Notes: a model not told the origin generated them from the sequence alone. A stretch of DNA of 64,000 nt from Scenedesmus sp. ARA3 (GCA_004335835.1 RWJK01001165.1:1-64000), one strand, 5' to 3'. Shown: positions 23,440 to 36,270, counted from the stretch's first letter. Translations and numbers: made by a program.

Positions 23440-24941
23440 TCCTGCCTGATGAGCGGCGCTTCTTCTTCTTGGGTTGCTCCTGTTCAGCGCTGCCATCCTC
23501 TGCTATGTTGTCATAGAGAGCCAGCACCTCATCTTCATGCACTGCTGCTACTGCCGCTGCTGCTGCTACAGGCACACCAGCAGTCACTGTGACGCCCCCT
23601 GCTGCTGCTGCTGCACTATCTTCCTCACCATCTACTGCCATTGGAGCAGCAGCTGCTGGGTCAGCAGCAGCTGCTGCAGGCTTGTTCCCGGGCGCAGGCT
23701 GCCCTTGACTGCTGCCATTTGCCTGTACCTGCTGCTGCTGCTGCTGCTGCTCCTGCTGCTGCTGCTGCTCCTGCTGCTGCTGCTGCTCGCCACGTGCTCT
23801 CAGGCGCTGCACACAGCAGGCATGGTGCAGGAGCAGCGCGAAGAATGTTACGCATGAGTGTAATTATTGGTCATCCATTTCCACAAGTGGTTGGCGAAGG
23901 CCATTGCTGTCTTGCGTGGTTGGCCAAGGCAAGTGCTGTCTGGAAACTGGTGTTTACTTGCTGCAGGCTGGTCGCCACATGGTGCGCAGCAATGCTGCTT
24001 TTTTGTCAATGCTGCTTCGACTGCCGTTCAGCCCGCAAGCAACTCCTGCAACAGCAGCTGTCGCTCGCCTCAATCAGCTTGCAGCACAAACCTTGACCTG
24101 AACCAACTGCCCATCACCGCGCTCACCTCCGCCGCCTGCTGCACATCCGTCAGCTGCGCCATGCACACCACCGCGCGCTGCTGCTGCCCCAGATTCAGCT
24201 GCCGCAGCCCGCTCAGCGCAGGCGCCTTGCCGCCAGTGCCCACACAGCATAGCACGCCGTGGCCACACATGCGCTCCGCACATGCTGCTGCCAGCAGCCC
24301 TTGGCAGTTGTCCAGCAGCAGCGTCCTGCTGTGTGCTGCCACGTTGGCCAGGCTCAGCAGCAGCGAGAGGCTGTCGGGGCGCAGGTTCCAGATGCCCGCA
24401 GGCGCCTTGTCAAACATGACCTGGCAGAATGCAGCGTTGCGCAAGGGGGAGGACGGCGTAGGGCAGCAGGCACACATGTTGCGCGAGTCCTCAGCAAATG
24501 TACTTGAGCGAGCGGTGAAGCTGATAGACTTACAGCTGCCTGGCATCAAGAGTCCAGCAGGCAGTACATTTGAGGTGTTGACTGCATGTGGGTGAGCAGT
24601 GACGCATGCTGCGCTATGGCTGCTTGTGCGAGAGCGCACCTCGCACAGCCCCCAGCTGGTGGGCACATCACATCAAAACACAACAAATCACATCACAGCA
24701 CAGCACAGCACATCACATCACATCACATCACATCACAGCACAGACATCACAGCACAGCACGCAGAAAAGCGCAGCGCAGCGCAGCGCACCTCGCAGAGCC
24801 CCCAGCTGGTGGGCCGCCGCAAGCTGAGGCTGGTGGTGTACTTGCGCGCCTTGCGCCGCTTGTACTTCTCCTGCGCAAACTCCGTCTTGCCCTCAAACGT
24901 GGCGCTGTTGCTGCACAGCGCAGCGATTATGTCCTCGCCAG

Positions 24942-24980
<39 letters not shown>

Positions 24981-26390
24981 GATGGTGGTAGCGTGGGCGA
25001 CAGCAGATGCGGCAGGCATAATCACAGCTTTGGGAGGAGACAGCGCAAATGTTGTGCTGGTGACAGCAGCGGCGGAGTGCTGCTGCTGGCGTGAAGTGAG
25101 GATAAAGGCTGAATAGCATGTTGCTTTCGTGTGTGCAGGCAACTACTGCGACGGCGGCAGGACGTAGTGTGGCTGCTGGCAAGTTCCACACTAGGCATCG
25201 CATACGCTGCTGCCACCTGCTGTGCTGAGCGGCTGCTGCTGCTGCCTTGCAAACAAAGATACAAATGCTTGCCGAGCCAGCTGCCCACCTTGCCGCTTGC
25301 TGCCATGGCTGCGATGTCCGCTGACGTGAGGCCCTGGTTGCGCTGGTTGGCATCCACCAGGGTGGCATTGTCCTTGTCTATCTCGTCCACAGCAGGGCCC
25401 AGCACTGGCTCGTGCCTGCAGGAAAATGATGCGCCCAGACAGATGCGAGTTATGCTTTTGAGTCAATTATATTCTGGTGTTATCAGCTGTTTGGGAGGGT
25501 CGGCAGCAGTGCCAGGCAGCATGCTGGGTAGGGCCTGGTGCCTGAGCCAGCCTGCAGCTAGATGTAAATAGGTGTCAGTTGTTTTGATGCATGCGCTGGA
25601 CAGCAAGTACATTGCTTGCCGCCCTTCTGTGCTCATAACACGCTAGGTTTACACGCAGCCGTCTTCATGCATGCGCTGGACAGAAAGTACACTGCTTCCC
25701 GGCCTGCTGCGCTCAGCCACATACAGCGCTAGGCTTGCACGCTGCGACAGCACAGTTGCAGGCTGCTGATGTCTGTGCTGTTGACAGCTTGCAAGGCACA
25801 CCGTACTGAGCTGTGCACAACATGCTGGCTGCTGCTCTGCATTGAAGGTCCTGAGTAAGTAGGCTAGCGCCTGCCGCATCAGCTGCAGCTGCTGCTCACT
25901 CTGTGACTGGCAGCAGTCGAGAGCCGTCCACTGCCAGCTTGTATGTGGAGCCCCAGGGCGCGCCAATCAGCTGGCCCACACCGATGCGGAACTTGCCGAC
26001 CTTGGCCAGCCTGCACAGCGCAACAAGACATGCCACAATTGCTTCAATTGCTTTGTAACTTCAAGCAACCTCATATGTGACAATTGCTTCATTTGCTTTG
26101 TCATTGCGCGCGAATCGGCTAGCAAGTGAGATGCGTATTGGTGCTGCAGTCAGTCGGTGTTGCTGTTGACAGGAGTGCTGGCATGATAATGTAGCTGAGT
26201 GCAGTCAGCTGGCAGGGTGGAGCTAGTGGCTGCTGGCAGCTTACCCGTTGCGTGTGATGGCGTGTATTGACTTCTTCTCGCCATGCTCATCGAATATGAC
26301 GTGGTCTCCCTCCTGAATGGTGTCCAGCTGCTGCTGAGGTGCTGCTGCTGCTGCCACTGCTGCTGCTGCTGCTGCTGGCATGGCAGCCAT
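22814..26390 (-). CDS. TRM6: tRNA m1A58 methyltransferase non-catalytic subunit TRM6
   Basis: Six exons: 26390-26245, 26010-25900, 25415-25289, 24942-24790, 24420-24127, 23806-22814. Lengths sum to 1824 nt (607 aa), in phase throughout. TRM6 pairs with the catalytic subunit TRM61 to make 1-methyladenosine at position 58 of tRNAs in the nucleus. Family features: IQEGDHVIFDEHG near the start, KVGKFRIGVGQLIGAPWGS, DNATLVDANQRNQGLTSADI, EKYKRRKARKYT, APAGIWNLRPDSLSLLLSLAN and CAERMCGHGVLCCVGTGGKAP, then the C-terminal SLLGQGFNSCIIAAPRLHTA region. Exon 6 adds a long Gln/Ala/Pro-rich, partly basic insert (roughly residues 280-480) and an RGG-like tail (GGGRGGRRGGKRGRR). The ATG at 26390 is the first in frame with MAAMPAAAA. 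Intron 3 ends in a long (CTG)n tract that runs into the acceptor. Confidence 0.93.
24635..24664 (-). repeat. Decayed copy of TRM6 exon 4 end and donor
   Basis: About 30 nt (plus-strand GCGCACCTCGCACAGCCCCC) nearly repeat the end of TRM6 exon 4 and its donor at 24784-24812. The copy lies in the following intron. Confidence 0.8.
24665..24790. repeat. Degenerate (CATCA)n / (CAGCA)n pentanucleotide repeat
   Basis: Direct runs of CATCA and CAGCA-like pentamers separate the decayed copy of the TRM6 exon 4 border from the real border. Expansion of this simple repeat may have moved the two copies apart. Confidence 0.75.
24946..24979 (-). repeat. (CTG)n tract abutting TRM6 exon 4 acceptor
   Basis: On the gene's strand about eleven CTG units run directly into CCAG|GCTGGC, so the microsatellite fills the place of the pyrimidine tract of the 3' splice site. 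Confidence 0.85.
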
Positions 26391-26816
26391 GCTGGTGCGT
26401 TGAACAGAGCTGCTGATGTGCTGAACAGGTATACACAGCAAAAACGTCTGGTCTTATTGTTCCAGACGCACACAGTAACTTGGCAGACAACTGTGACTGC
26501 GCCGTGGGAATCCCCTGCAGCAGTTCAGGTGTCACTTCGCTTTCAGCAGAAAACATGAAGTGTAGTAACATCATACAACAGCACATCTTAATTACAAAAT
26601 GGTGGGGGCTGTCGGCGTTCCGTGCTGACTTGTTACACCACCTGTTCAAATGTTCGTCTTCGTCTTTTGTACTGGCCTGAAGATCCGATGCGGAGCTCCA
26701 GTTGAGACAAGTAGTGATTGTGTATAACGAATCAGCAACAGGCACCGTGCGATCAAACAAGCAGGATGCATGTGGCAGTGATATGCAGCTAAGAAAGCTC
26801 CTTAAAAGTCGACACC
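26391..26816. promoter_or_regulatory. Shared divergent promoter region, TRM6 and GCP4
   Basis: The two start codons are 426 bp apart and transcription diverges, so this interval must hold both promoters and 5' UTRs. No TATA box was confidently seen. Confidence 0.5.
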
Positions 26817-29800
26817 ATGCCTGACATGCTGGTTGCAACGTCTTACGAAGAGGACTTCTCTGTAGAATGTCTGCTTCAGGAGCTGCTGATGGCTCTGGTT
26901 GGGTACACAGGGGACGTGTTTGTGGACACAAGCAGCGGAGGGTAAGCAGTGATGTTGATGTATGGCAACACAACCCTTGCTTGAAGATAGAGGCCCGAGA
27001 TCTGCTGTTAGTTATCAGAGAATTGTCCAGCAAGGCTTGCAATTGGTTGGGACAGCTGCTTAAGACCAGGACTACCCCTAACAGGGTGCAGCTGACATCA
27101 GCATTGCACACTGGCCTGCTGAGATGCTGCAACAGCCCGTCCCTGCAAGCTGCTGAATTCGCTGTCATATCTTGTTATAGGCTGAATGACGAACTCCTGG
27201 AGCCAGACCGCTGCACGGTGCAGCTGGCAACTGACCTGAACTGGGTCTCTCCACAGGACAGGTGCGCGCAGCTCAGAACTGCTCAAACAACACTGCCACA
27301 GGTGGTGTTCTCTTTAGCAAGCAGGCAACAGCAAATGCCCTGGGAAGTACCATATCTATCATATGCAGCGTGTACCTGTTCTTGCTGCGATCTAGTCGTT
27401 AACATCCGGTAATGCTATATGCCTGCAGGGAGGCGCTGGATGATCTGGTGCGCCTGGGCTTCCACTACAGGCAGCTGCAGCGCTTCGTGCAGCAGGAGCA
27501 GCAGCCCTGCAGCCGGCTCAGCCGCAGCTTGTACCGGCAGGCGCTGTGCGCAGGACTGGCAGGTGCGCACAGCAGCTGCAGCGCGCAGCTGCCACTAATA
27601 TGCACAGGCGCGCTGCACCAATCTCTCTGGTCTGTGGCCGGGCTCCGCCTCAGTTTCTCGCGGTGTGCATGACGGTAGGGGACGCTGCTCACTCTGCTTG
27701 CTGCTGATGCACTGCTGTCTTGCCCGGCTGCATCTTCTGTGTGCGCCTTGCTGCATCTGCACTGACCTGTGGCGGGGCTGCGCCTTTTTTGCCCTGCAGA
27801 GGTGCTTGCGGTGTATGAGGACGAGGTAGTGCTGCTGCAGGAGCAGCTGCTGCAGCAGGGCGCGGGCCGGGGCCTGCCAGGCCTCAAGTACCAGCTGGCT
27901 GAGCTGCAGGTGCGTGGCAGCAGCCAGCGGCTGAAAGGGTCGGCTGTGGCCGCCAGATTGTGGTGTTTGAAAGGCGCACGCAGCAGTGATCAACAGGCAG
28001 CGTGGTGAGGCAGCATCCAGCCTGCCGATAGCATCGCATGTGTGGCAATTGAAGCTAGGGGCGCACTTTCAGATGTCCTGCAGCAACAGCTGGTGCAGCA
28101 GCCGCATCAGCAGAGCAATGTTCAATCCTGCTGCTGTTGCTTCAATCGCCAGTGCCACACCCTGGTTGCTGTTGCCCTGCGCTGCTTCGCCCTGCTTCAT
28201 GATGTGCAGATGCTGCTGCCGCAGCTGCACCAGCTCGCATATGACCTGCGGCGCCGCAGGCTGCCCGTGAGCGAGGGTGGCGCGGCACCAGCAGCAGCAG
28301 CGGCAGCAGCAGCACCTGCAGAAGAGGGGCTGCAGGTGCCTCGGGAGGCTCGTGGCGCCAAGCTGCTGTGCACACTGCATAGCCACAGGCTGAATGGGCA
28401 GCCGCTGCTGCAGGCCTGCCTGCAGCGGCTGCTGTGGCACGTCAATCAAGTTCTGTTCAACCAGCTGACGATGTGGTGAGTGTGAAGTGTGTATACAGGG
28501 GGCATGTGGCTGCAGGACAGGCAGTGTGGTGGGTGCAAGCTGGCGCCTGCTGCCCTCTGACCGTGCTGTGTGTGCTTCGTGGTGCATGCATGTGCGCACA
28601 TGCACTGCGTTGCTTTATGCGTTCAACACATTGCTCGTGCTGCTAGCTTGCCAAGCATGAGCTGGTGGGTCTTGCACCCCCCGAGACGTGTGTGGTCCAC
28701 CAGGATTAGACTATTAGACCATTCACATACATGTCTCGCATTGATGTTGTTGCCGCTGCTGGTGTTGCAGGATGGTGCATGGCCTGCTTGCTGATGAGGG
28801 CAATGAGTTCTTCATCCGGCCCCGCGACGCCACACGCGACAGCAGCAGCAGCAGCAGCAAGCAGGAGCAGCAGCAGGATGACACGCGGCCGGCTGGCGAC
28901 AGCAACAGCGCCAGGCAGAGTGCGACAGGCGCTGCCAGCAGCAGCAAGCACGTGCCGAACAGGAGCGAGAATGAGACATACAAGGACTGGCACGAGGCCT
29001 TCGAGGTGTGCTGCTGCTGCTGCTGCCGCTGCCAAACTGCGGCAGGGTCAGCTCCTGGTGCTGCTGCTCTTTTGAAGAGTGTTTATGTACTTGAGATTGT
29101 TTGCCGTCCTACGCACAGCTAGTTGCATCTCCTGCGTCTTGCCGCCGCCTCCTCGTCCTTGTTTGGCCTTGCGCACGCCAAATCAATAACAAACCTACAT
29201 GCTCATCAATGCCAGCGTTTGGACAAAACGGCTGCCTCCTGCCTGTTGTTTATTGCATTTGCAGGTTGCGCTGCATGAGCTGCCGCCAGGTGTCACGCCC
29301 CACCTCGCCACATCTGTGGAGTTTGTCGGCCGCGCGGTGCGGCTGCTGCGCGCCCCTCCAGCCTCAGCCAAGCTGAAGCAGCTGCAGCAGAGCTGCAGCA
29401 GCTTTGGCCGCAGCGCGCGTGGCAGCAGCACAGGCGTGGCTGACGACCAGCAGCAACTGCTGCAGCAGCAGTGGGCGGCGCTGGAGCAGCCGCAGCAGCA
29501 GCTGCTGCCGCATGAGGACACGCTGGCGTTTGCGCAGGCGTTGCGCATGCTGCAGCAGCAGCCAGTGTTCAGCCAGGCGGCACTGGAGCGCACCGTGGAG
29601 GCGATCAGGGCAGATGTGAGTGGCTGATTTGGGGCTAGACATGGGAGTGCGGCGTAGAAGGTGCAGCAGCACATGGGCAGGTCATTGCAGCACTTGTAGA
29701 GATGGCTAGTCATGCGTGTATGTCGTGTCCTTGCTTATTGAAATGTCGTGCAGCCATCAGGGCTGGCGACAAACTGGCCAAGCTGCGGCAAAGCAAGCAT

Positions 29801-32389
29801 GCTCCACGCGGTAATTGATACACATGCTGCAATGCTTTGCAGGTGGCCAGCCGGCTGTGGCAGCTGCTGGTGGTGCAGGCTGGGCTGATGCAGCACCTGG
29901 GTGCTGTCAAGGACTACCTGCTGCTGGCGCGGGGCGACTTCTACCAGTGCTTCCTGGCTGATGCAGCCAAGCTGCTGGCTGGGCCCCCAAGGGAGAAGAC
30001 CGCCAACAGCGACCTGGGTGAGGGGGCTGTGTGGCCACTTCTGAAAGTCACACTGCTGATGCTGTGCTTGCATGCTCACAGCAAGGGTCCTGCTGGTTGG
30101 AGGTAAGGTGAAAACGTATGTGCCCCGCAGCACGCATATGTGTATCAACGATCAACAACATGTGCAATGGCTGCGCTGCTGTCGCTGTGCTTGCATGCTC
30201 ACAGGAGGGTCCTGCTGCATGAATGCGAGGTCGCACATCTGTTCATGCGCAGCATCCATGTATGTGGATTCAGTCGATGCAGTAATGCATGCAACAGATG
30301 CTTGTTGCGCTTCGACTCTGACCCTGCGGATGTCGCTTGCTGCTTGCACTGCAGCCGTGCCGTGGCAGTCTGCTGCCATGAAGAGCACCGCACAGGACGA
30401 CCCCCACTTCAAGCTCTTCAGGCTGGTGCTGCGCCCCAAGCCAGCAGACCATGCTGCAGATGCGCCAGCTGCGGCAGCAGCTGCTGCTGCACCCGCTGCT
30501 GCAGGCGCTGCCGCTCCTGCAAGCAGCGGCGCGAAGCCGCTGACTGTGCCGAGCTTCGATTCCAACTGGGATGGCATGGCGCTTGAGGCTCAGCTGCCGT
30601 GGCCGCTGGGCGTGCTGATCACGCCGAGCCACATGAAGCGTTATAACGCGTTATTTCAGCTGCTGCTGCGGCTGAAGCGCGTGCAGCTGTCGCTGGAGCA
30701 GACGTGGCAGGAGCTGGGCAGGTGCGGCGGCTGGCTGGTGGAGGGAGAGGCAGCTGGTGCAGCATGGCAGAGCTGACGCGCGGATGCTGGGAGAGGCAAA
30801 GTTAGCCTGGTTCCATGCATGCAGAGGAAAGGTGCTGAGACTGCCCTGCTAGATGGTCAGCACAAGCAGCAGTGTGTGAGCTTGCGCTGCTCCGGATGTC
30901 TCCCTGTTGCTGCGAGCGTGGTTGATCTGAGCACTTACCTTGTTGCTGGGCGCGTTGCGTGCGGCCGCACCCGCTGCTGCCGTGCAGGCTGTGTGGCCGG
31001 GGTGGCGGCGGCACGTCTGCCAGTGACATCACGCCGCTGCTGCAGCTGCGGCAGCACATGGGCCACCTGGTGGGCAACCTGCAGATCTACCTGCAGCTCG
31101 ATGTGGTTGAGTCAAACTACGCACGGCTGCAGGAAAAGGTGGCGGCAGCACAGGTGCGGGATGCGGCTAGGCGGCTTTGCAGCGCATGCGCTTCACCCAG
31201 TGCTGGCTGTACGAGAGGGGCACTATCTTGCAGCACAGGACATGGTGGCAGCGGCGCAGGTGCGGCGGCTGCCTGCCGGCTGCAGCAAATGCCATTCAGG
31301 GCGCTCAACGCATTGCTACGGCGCTGGCATGCTGGCGCCCTGGGTCTGGTGCTGGCTGGGGCAGATGTTCAGAGCAAACAGGAGCATGTGCTTGAGCGTG
31401 CTGGCCTGTGCCTGGCTCCTTGCTTTTGCTGTGTGGCCGCCTGCCACTCTCAGCTTGCCTCTGGTCTTTGTGTACAACGGGCCCCTGTCCACAGCTGCGC
31501 TCCCCTGCAGGACTACGCGGAGCACGCTGATGAGCAAGCATTTGATACAGCAGTCTGCTGAACTGCGAGACGTTGTTGTTGCTCCCTGCCACTGTCACTT
31601 GTTACTGACCGCTGTGCTATACTCTGCAGGACGTTGCCAACGCAAGCGACGCCGATGATAGGCATGCACCTGGCAAAGCCATCTGTTCAAGCACTAAAAC
31701 CCTGTCCTTGGCCACGATTGAGCCGCCCTTATTGCTGCCATCGCCCTTGCAGGACTTTGAGGAGGCGGAGCGCGCGCACGACCGTTTCCTGCAAGCGCTG
31801 GTCGCACAGAGCTTCCTTGGCAGTGGCATCCTAGGCAAGCAGCTGAGCGAGGTGTTCGGCCAGAGCGCGGCGCTGTGCAGGCTTGTTAAGGGGGCGCGCG
31901 AGGACGGCATCGACTGGCCGCAGGTGCAGGTGCGTATGCCTGGCGGCATGGGTGCGGCGAGCGTGTGCAGTCACGATAGTGCGCGCAGCATCATTCCTGT
32001 TTTTGTGAGAAGTGGGTGAGACACAGCTGCACAGATTGGTGGCATTGCGACTCGTCGCGAGCGGCTTGCCTGGCTTCCTGCGCTGCCCTTGCCCTGCCCT
32101 GCAGGAGTTGCACGCCGCGTTCAACACGACAATGGGCAGCCTGTATGTCAACCTGCAGAGCAAGACGCTGCAGCAGTATGACAAGGCACCTTACCTGCGC
32201 CAGCTGCATCTGCGGCTTGACTTCAATGGCTACATCAAACGGCAGAACAAGCGCTTTCTTGACGTGCAGAGGACCGTGACAACGAGCTACAGGCAGCAGC
32301 GGCAGCAGCAGGAGCAGGAGGAGCGGGAGCAGGGCAGGCGAGCGAAGGCGCAGCAGGGGCGGCAGCAGGGGCAGCAGGCGGCGGTGTGA
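26817..32389 (+). CDS. GCP4: Gamma-tubulin complex component 4
   Basis: Twelve exons: 26817-26941, 27181-27261, 27429-27562, 27800-27909, 28210-28475, 28771-29005, 29265-29615, 29843-30017, 30355-30721, 30988-31153, 31753-31929, 32105-32389. Lengths sum to 2472 nt (823 aa) with every phase matching. GCP4 is a structural subunit of the gamma-tubulin ring complex that nucleates microtubules. Evidence: the N-terminal LLQELLMALVGYTGDVFVD, the segment LLWHVNQVLFNQLTMWMVHG, EFFIRPRD, the second grip region TVPSFDSNWDGMALEAQLPWPLGVLI, MKRYNALFQLLLRLKRVQLSLE, and the C-terminal LRLDFNGYIKRQN. Ser/Gln-rich insertions lie in exon 6 and a Gln/Glu/Arg-rich tail ends the protein. Assignment to GCP4 rather than another GCP rests on the short N-terminus directly before the first grip region. 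Confidence 0.92.
30052..30225 (+). repeat. Direct repeat in GCP4 intron 8
   Basis: The segment GCTGTGCTTGCATGCTCACA plus about 20 nt of following sequence occurs at about 30061-30100 and again at about 30185-30225, both inside intron 8. Confidence 0.7.
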
Positions 32390-32658
32390 AGGCGCATCGG
32401 GCGCAAATAGAGAGCCAAGGCCAGGCCATGTGTGCTTTTTACACAGACGTATATACGTCATATACGTACGTAAGTTGGTGTGGCGCCAGTGCGTGCGTAG
32501 TTTGGTTTGCATGCTGGGGACTGCTATTCTGGGTGCTGCTTGTGACGCTTGTCGGCTTCGCATGGTGGGCCGTAGGGGCCAGTATGAAGGCAACTCAGGT
32601 GCTGCTGTTGTACAACGTGTAGGGAACGCACTCTGTGGGCCAGCTTGCAAGGCCGTGC

Positions 32659-32663
32659 TGTAA
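32659..32663 (+). promoter_or_regulatory. Candidate poly(A) signal TGTAA (GCP4)
   Basis: TGTAA about 270 nt after the GCP4 stop codon, at the left edge of a tandem repeat. No nearer TGTAA was noticed. Confidence 0.35.
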
Positions 32664-32796
32664 TACGCACGCCAGCACGCCAGCGTTGGTTGAGTCTCAT
32701 GTGCGTTGTGCCGTTGACAGTGCCTTGATGGCCAGCTGCAATACGCACGCCAGCACGCCAGCGTTGGTTGAGTCTCATGTGCGTTGTGCCGTTGAC
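32662..32796. repeat. Two exact 57-bp repeats, 78-bp period
   Basis: The 57-nt units at 32662-32718 and 32740-32796 (starting AATACGCACGCCAGCACGCC) appear identical, separated by 21 nt. Each unit itself contains a short CGCCAGCA repeat. It lies in the 3' flank of GCP4. Identity suggests a recent duplication or gene conversion. Confidence 0.9.
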
Positions 32797-33653
32797 GGCA
32801 GCAGTGTTAGTTTGCTTGGCGGCAGGTGCCTGGTGATAACCGAGCTCAGCCGCAGCTGCCGGCCGGCAGGTGCCTGCATCGTGGTATGCATGCCTGACTA
32901 CTAGGCCTTTGAGCGGTTGTTGTAGCTTGATCTCAGATCAGTGTAACAGGATGCGCCGCATGCTGTTGATGACTCAGTCATCAACTACACACATGGCCAT
33001 CGGCGTACCAAGGTCCGGCAGTGTAGGCCACAGCTTGCCCAACGAGCGCAGCTGGCTTGCACGCGGCCACCTACCTTTCCTGCATGCACGCTGTAACTCT
33101 TAATACTACAACCTTCCTTGTGCAGCTGGAAGCGCCAGCTAGTCATGGCCCGGCATGCATTTCGGCATGCACTGCCCATGCTGCACAAAAGCGAGATCCC
33201 TGCGCAGTGCAATATGACCGCCCCAGCATCCGCGCCTGGCCACGGCATCACAGCCGCACCACAGTGTGGGTCCAGCAGCACATGGTTAGCACGTATAGCA
33301 CTGTGGTGCGCATTTGGTTTGGCCTCTGAAACACAAAGCAGCCAGACTGCCGCAAGACTGTGCGCAGCCCGCTGATCATCACAGCTGCCAACATCAGGCG
33401 CGAGCACACGCTGCTGGCACACTGCATGTACGGCAACACCCAAGCATGCAACTGCGCAGATGTCCAGCCAAACGTCCCTGACATTATGCAGGTATCCAGC
33501 GCTTGACACCAATACCATGCAGAAGCTGGTTTGGAGATGTGTAATACCAGCTGACACGAGGCCTACACCACACACACCAACTCATGCACGTTGTGTGGTT
33601 GTCTAGGTGCTGGGGGTCCCTGGTCACTGCACCACAAATCCATGCACATCTTG
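32797..33653. other. Intergenic region between convergent genes
   Basis: About 850 bp between the GCP4 3' flank and the end of the deoxyhypusine synthase gene. Short frames have no recognisable domains. I see nothing else. Confidence 0.45.
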
Positions 33654-36270
33654 CTATTGCTGCTGCTCGTGTTGCTGCTCTTGCTGTTGCTGCTGCCCGT
33701 TGCAATTGCTGCCTGCTGCTGCTGCTGCTGCTGCTGCTGCCTCCTCCGCTTGCGCCTGCTCCCGCTTGCCCCAGTGCTTGGCAAACGTCTGCGAGATCAG
33801 CAGCGGCAGCAGCACCGTGGCATCCCCGCACACCTTCACAGGCTTGGCATCCGGCTTGATCTTGCCCCATGAGATGGCCTCGTCTGGCTTTGCGCCCGAG
33901 TCGCTGCCGTCAAACTCCTGCGCTGTGTTGAGCATCACCGCAAAGTCTGCGCCGTTGCGCATGAGGTTGGCGTTGTTGATGTGGTGCTTGGGCACGCCTG
34001 CGCCAGAAGCAACAGGAAGAGAAACAGAGGCAGGGTGCTATGGAGATCAGGCACGTCAACAACACATGCAGGAAATGCTGACTGCTGCTTGCCTTGTAGC
34101 CGGCTAAACATGCTGTACCTTGAGGTCGCACACTAGAAGACATTCAGCCGCAACACACATTCTACCCGCATCAAGCAACTGACCACACAGTAACCCAGCC
34201 GCGACGCATGCACACGCACCTCCACCGAGTATGATCATGCCTGTCCGCCGCGGGCTGGCGCGCATGGCTGAGTCATTTATCGCGCGGATGTCTCCCACCA
34301 CATCCACCACCAGCCCGGGGCTCTTGTAGCTGTGGAAAAATAACATGTCGCCGATGCTGCCGTCGGTTATGGCGGGGCAGAAGACCGGTATGTTGTTCTT
34401 CCAGGCCCAGTAGTAGACACTGTCGGGGTGGTTGATGGCTTGGCCCAGCCGCGCAATCATCTGCAGCGGCAGCAGCAGCAGCAGCAGCAGTAGCAATGTG
34501 AAGGCAGTGGTGGATCCCAAGGTTTCAACACGAGGTCGCGAGGAACAGCGTCGGCAGATGCAGCCATGGTCCCGATACAGGACAGGCAGGACAGCATGTG
34601 GACATTATAAAGGTGGCAAAGCTGTCAACAGCGAGAGCTGCTTGGCTGACATCCTGTGTATTTGCTAGCGCGGCCGCCGCGCCGGACAATGCGTCCCCAG
34701 GCAGCACGCCAGCACATATGCAGCACACCGGACCACCAGACGTGAGCACAGCACTGCAGCAAGTGACAGGCATGACACCATCAGTGCCGCGCCGACCCCC
34801 AGCTGTGCAGTTACAGCGGTACGCACCACGAGCTCTGCTGCGCCTGCCCTGCTGAGCCTGTGCTGCTGCGCCTGCCACGACCCTGCTCTGCTGCTCACTG
34901 CTACTCACCTTGGATGGCGTCCACACCGTGCCCTGCTCCTGCTGCTCCTTGAGCATGTCGTCCAGCAGCGGCATGATCCAGTCCTCAAACAGGCAGTAGT
35001 TGCTGTTGGGCACCAGCAAGTTGCCGATGCGGTTCAGGCCCTTGGCCCGCAGCTCCTTGCCTGGCGGCAGCAGCAGCAGCAGCAGCAGCAGCGGCAGCAG
35101 CAGGCACGATAGTGCGTGTAAGGGGACAGCTCACATCGCGAGGACTGACAGCACACTGTGGCGTGCATGCATGCATCAGATGAGATAGCAAGGAACAGCA
35201 TCACCCAGCAGCGCTTTGATATCATCACCAGTTTCAAAGAGGTATTGTACAGCTATGCAAACCAAAGCTTGGCGCATAGGAACCCCACCCTTATGTGTGA
35301 GTCCAGCAGCAAGCACCCTAGCAGCTGTGTATCATGTTCTTGTGCTGTGCCGGCTCACCCTTCAGCGCAAAGTCGCCCATGTAGGTGTGTCCCATGCACT
35401 TGATGAAGTCCTCCTCAATGCCGCCAGCAGTGGTCACCACCACATCCACCATCTTGTGCTCCACCAGCCACCTATATGGACATACAACACAAGCAGCAGA
35501 ACAGGAAGGTCTGAGATCATGCTATGCAAATCTTACATGCTGCGCTAAAACACAGCGCCCCATTTGCAGGGACACGTCACATAACATTGCGCCACCTGCT
35601 GCTCTAAGCACACGTGGACACAAGGTACCTGTGCTGCTGCTCTGCTGCTGCTGTCTAGCTGTGCTGTCAGGCCAGGCTGCCCCAGTTACGCGCAATGCCA
35701 CAAAGAGCCTGCCCCTAGCTGCTGCTGTTGATGTTGTGTGCGATGCGCCACGGCTGCAGCCAACCTTCGCTTTCACCTACTCTGCTGCTCAGGCCGTTGA
35801 CACCAACACCCTTGCACACTGCAGTGAGCATGCTGCCCGCTGCTGTCAGGCACGTTTGTGATTATGCTGCGCACCATCCTGTTGAATTCTTCACCTGCCT
35901 AGCCACTGCCTGGCGCAAACCCAAGCTGCCATTTAGACAGACACAATGCCATGTCGTCTACAAAAGACATACATGAGCTTTGCTGCAGTCAACTGCGCAC
36001 CATCCTGTTGACTTCTTCGACTGCCTGGCCCAGCGCTGTGGCCTGGAAGCCGCTGGTGATCATGGCAGCCATGATGCTGTCCAAGTCACGGCCTTTGTTG
36101 AAATCATGGCCCTTGATGATGGGACCATCAGGTACTGTCTCTGTGGGCACCAGCACAGCCTGGCATGCGGCACATGGTACACACAAAGTTTGCTGCTTGT
36201 TAGGGGAGCTGGCTGAAGTTTCATTGGGTGCTATGGCATGGAAAAGAGCTGCGTATAGCTGCACAGCATG

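Noticed and set aside
24665..24760. CRISPR-like regular repeat.
   Set aside because: The units are 5 bp simple repeats without spacers, in an intron of a nuclear gene.
31508..31660. Possible extra GCP4 exons beginning GACTACGCGGAGCACGCTG and GACGTTGCC.
   Set aside because: The real exon starting at 31753 joins in phase without them; they may be old copies of its 5' end but cannot be supported as coding.
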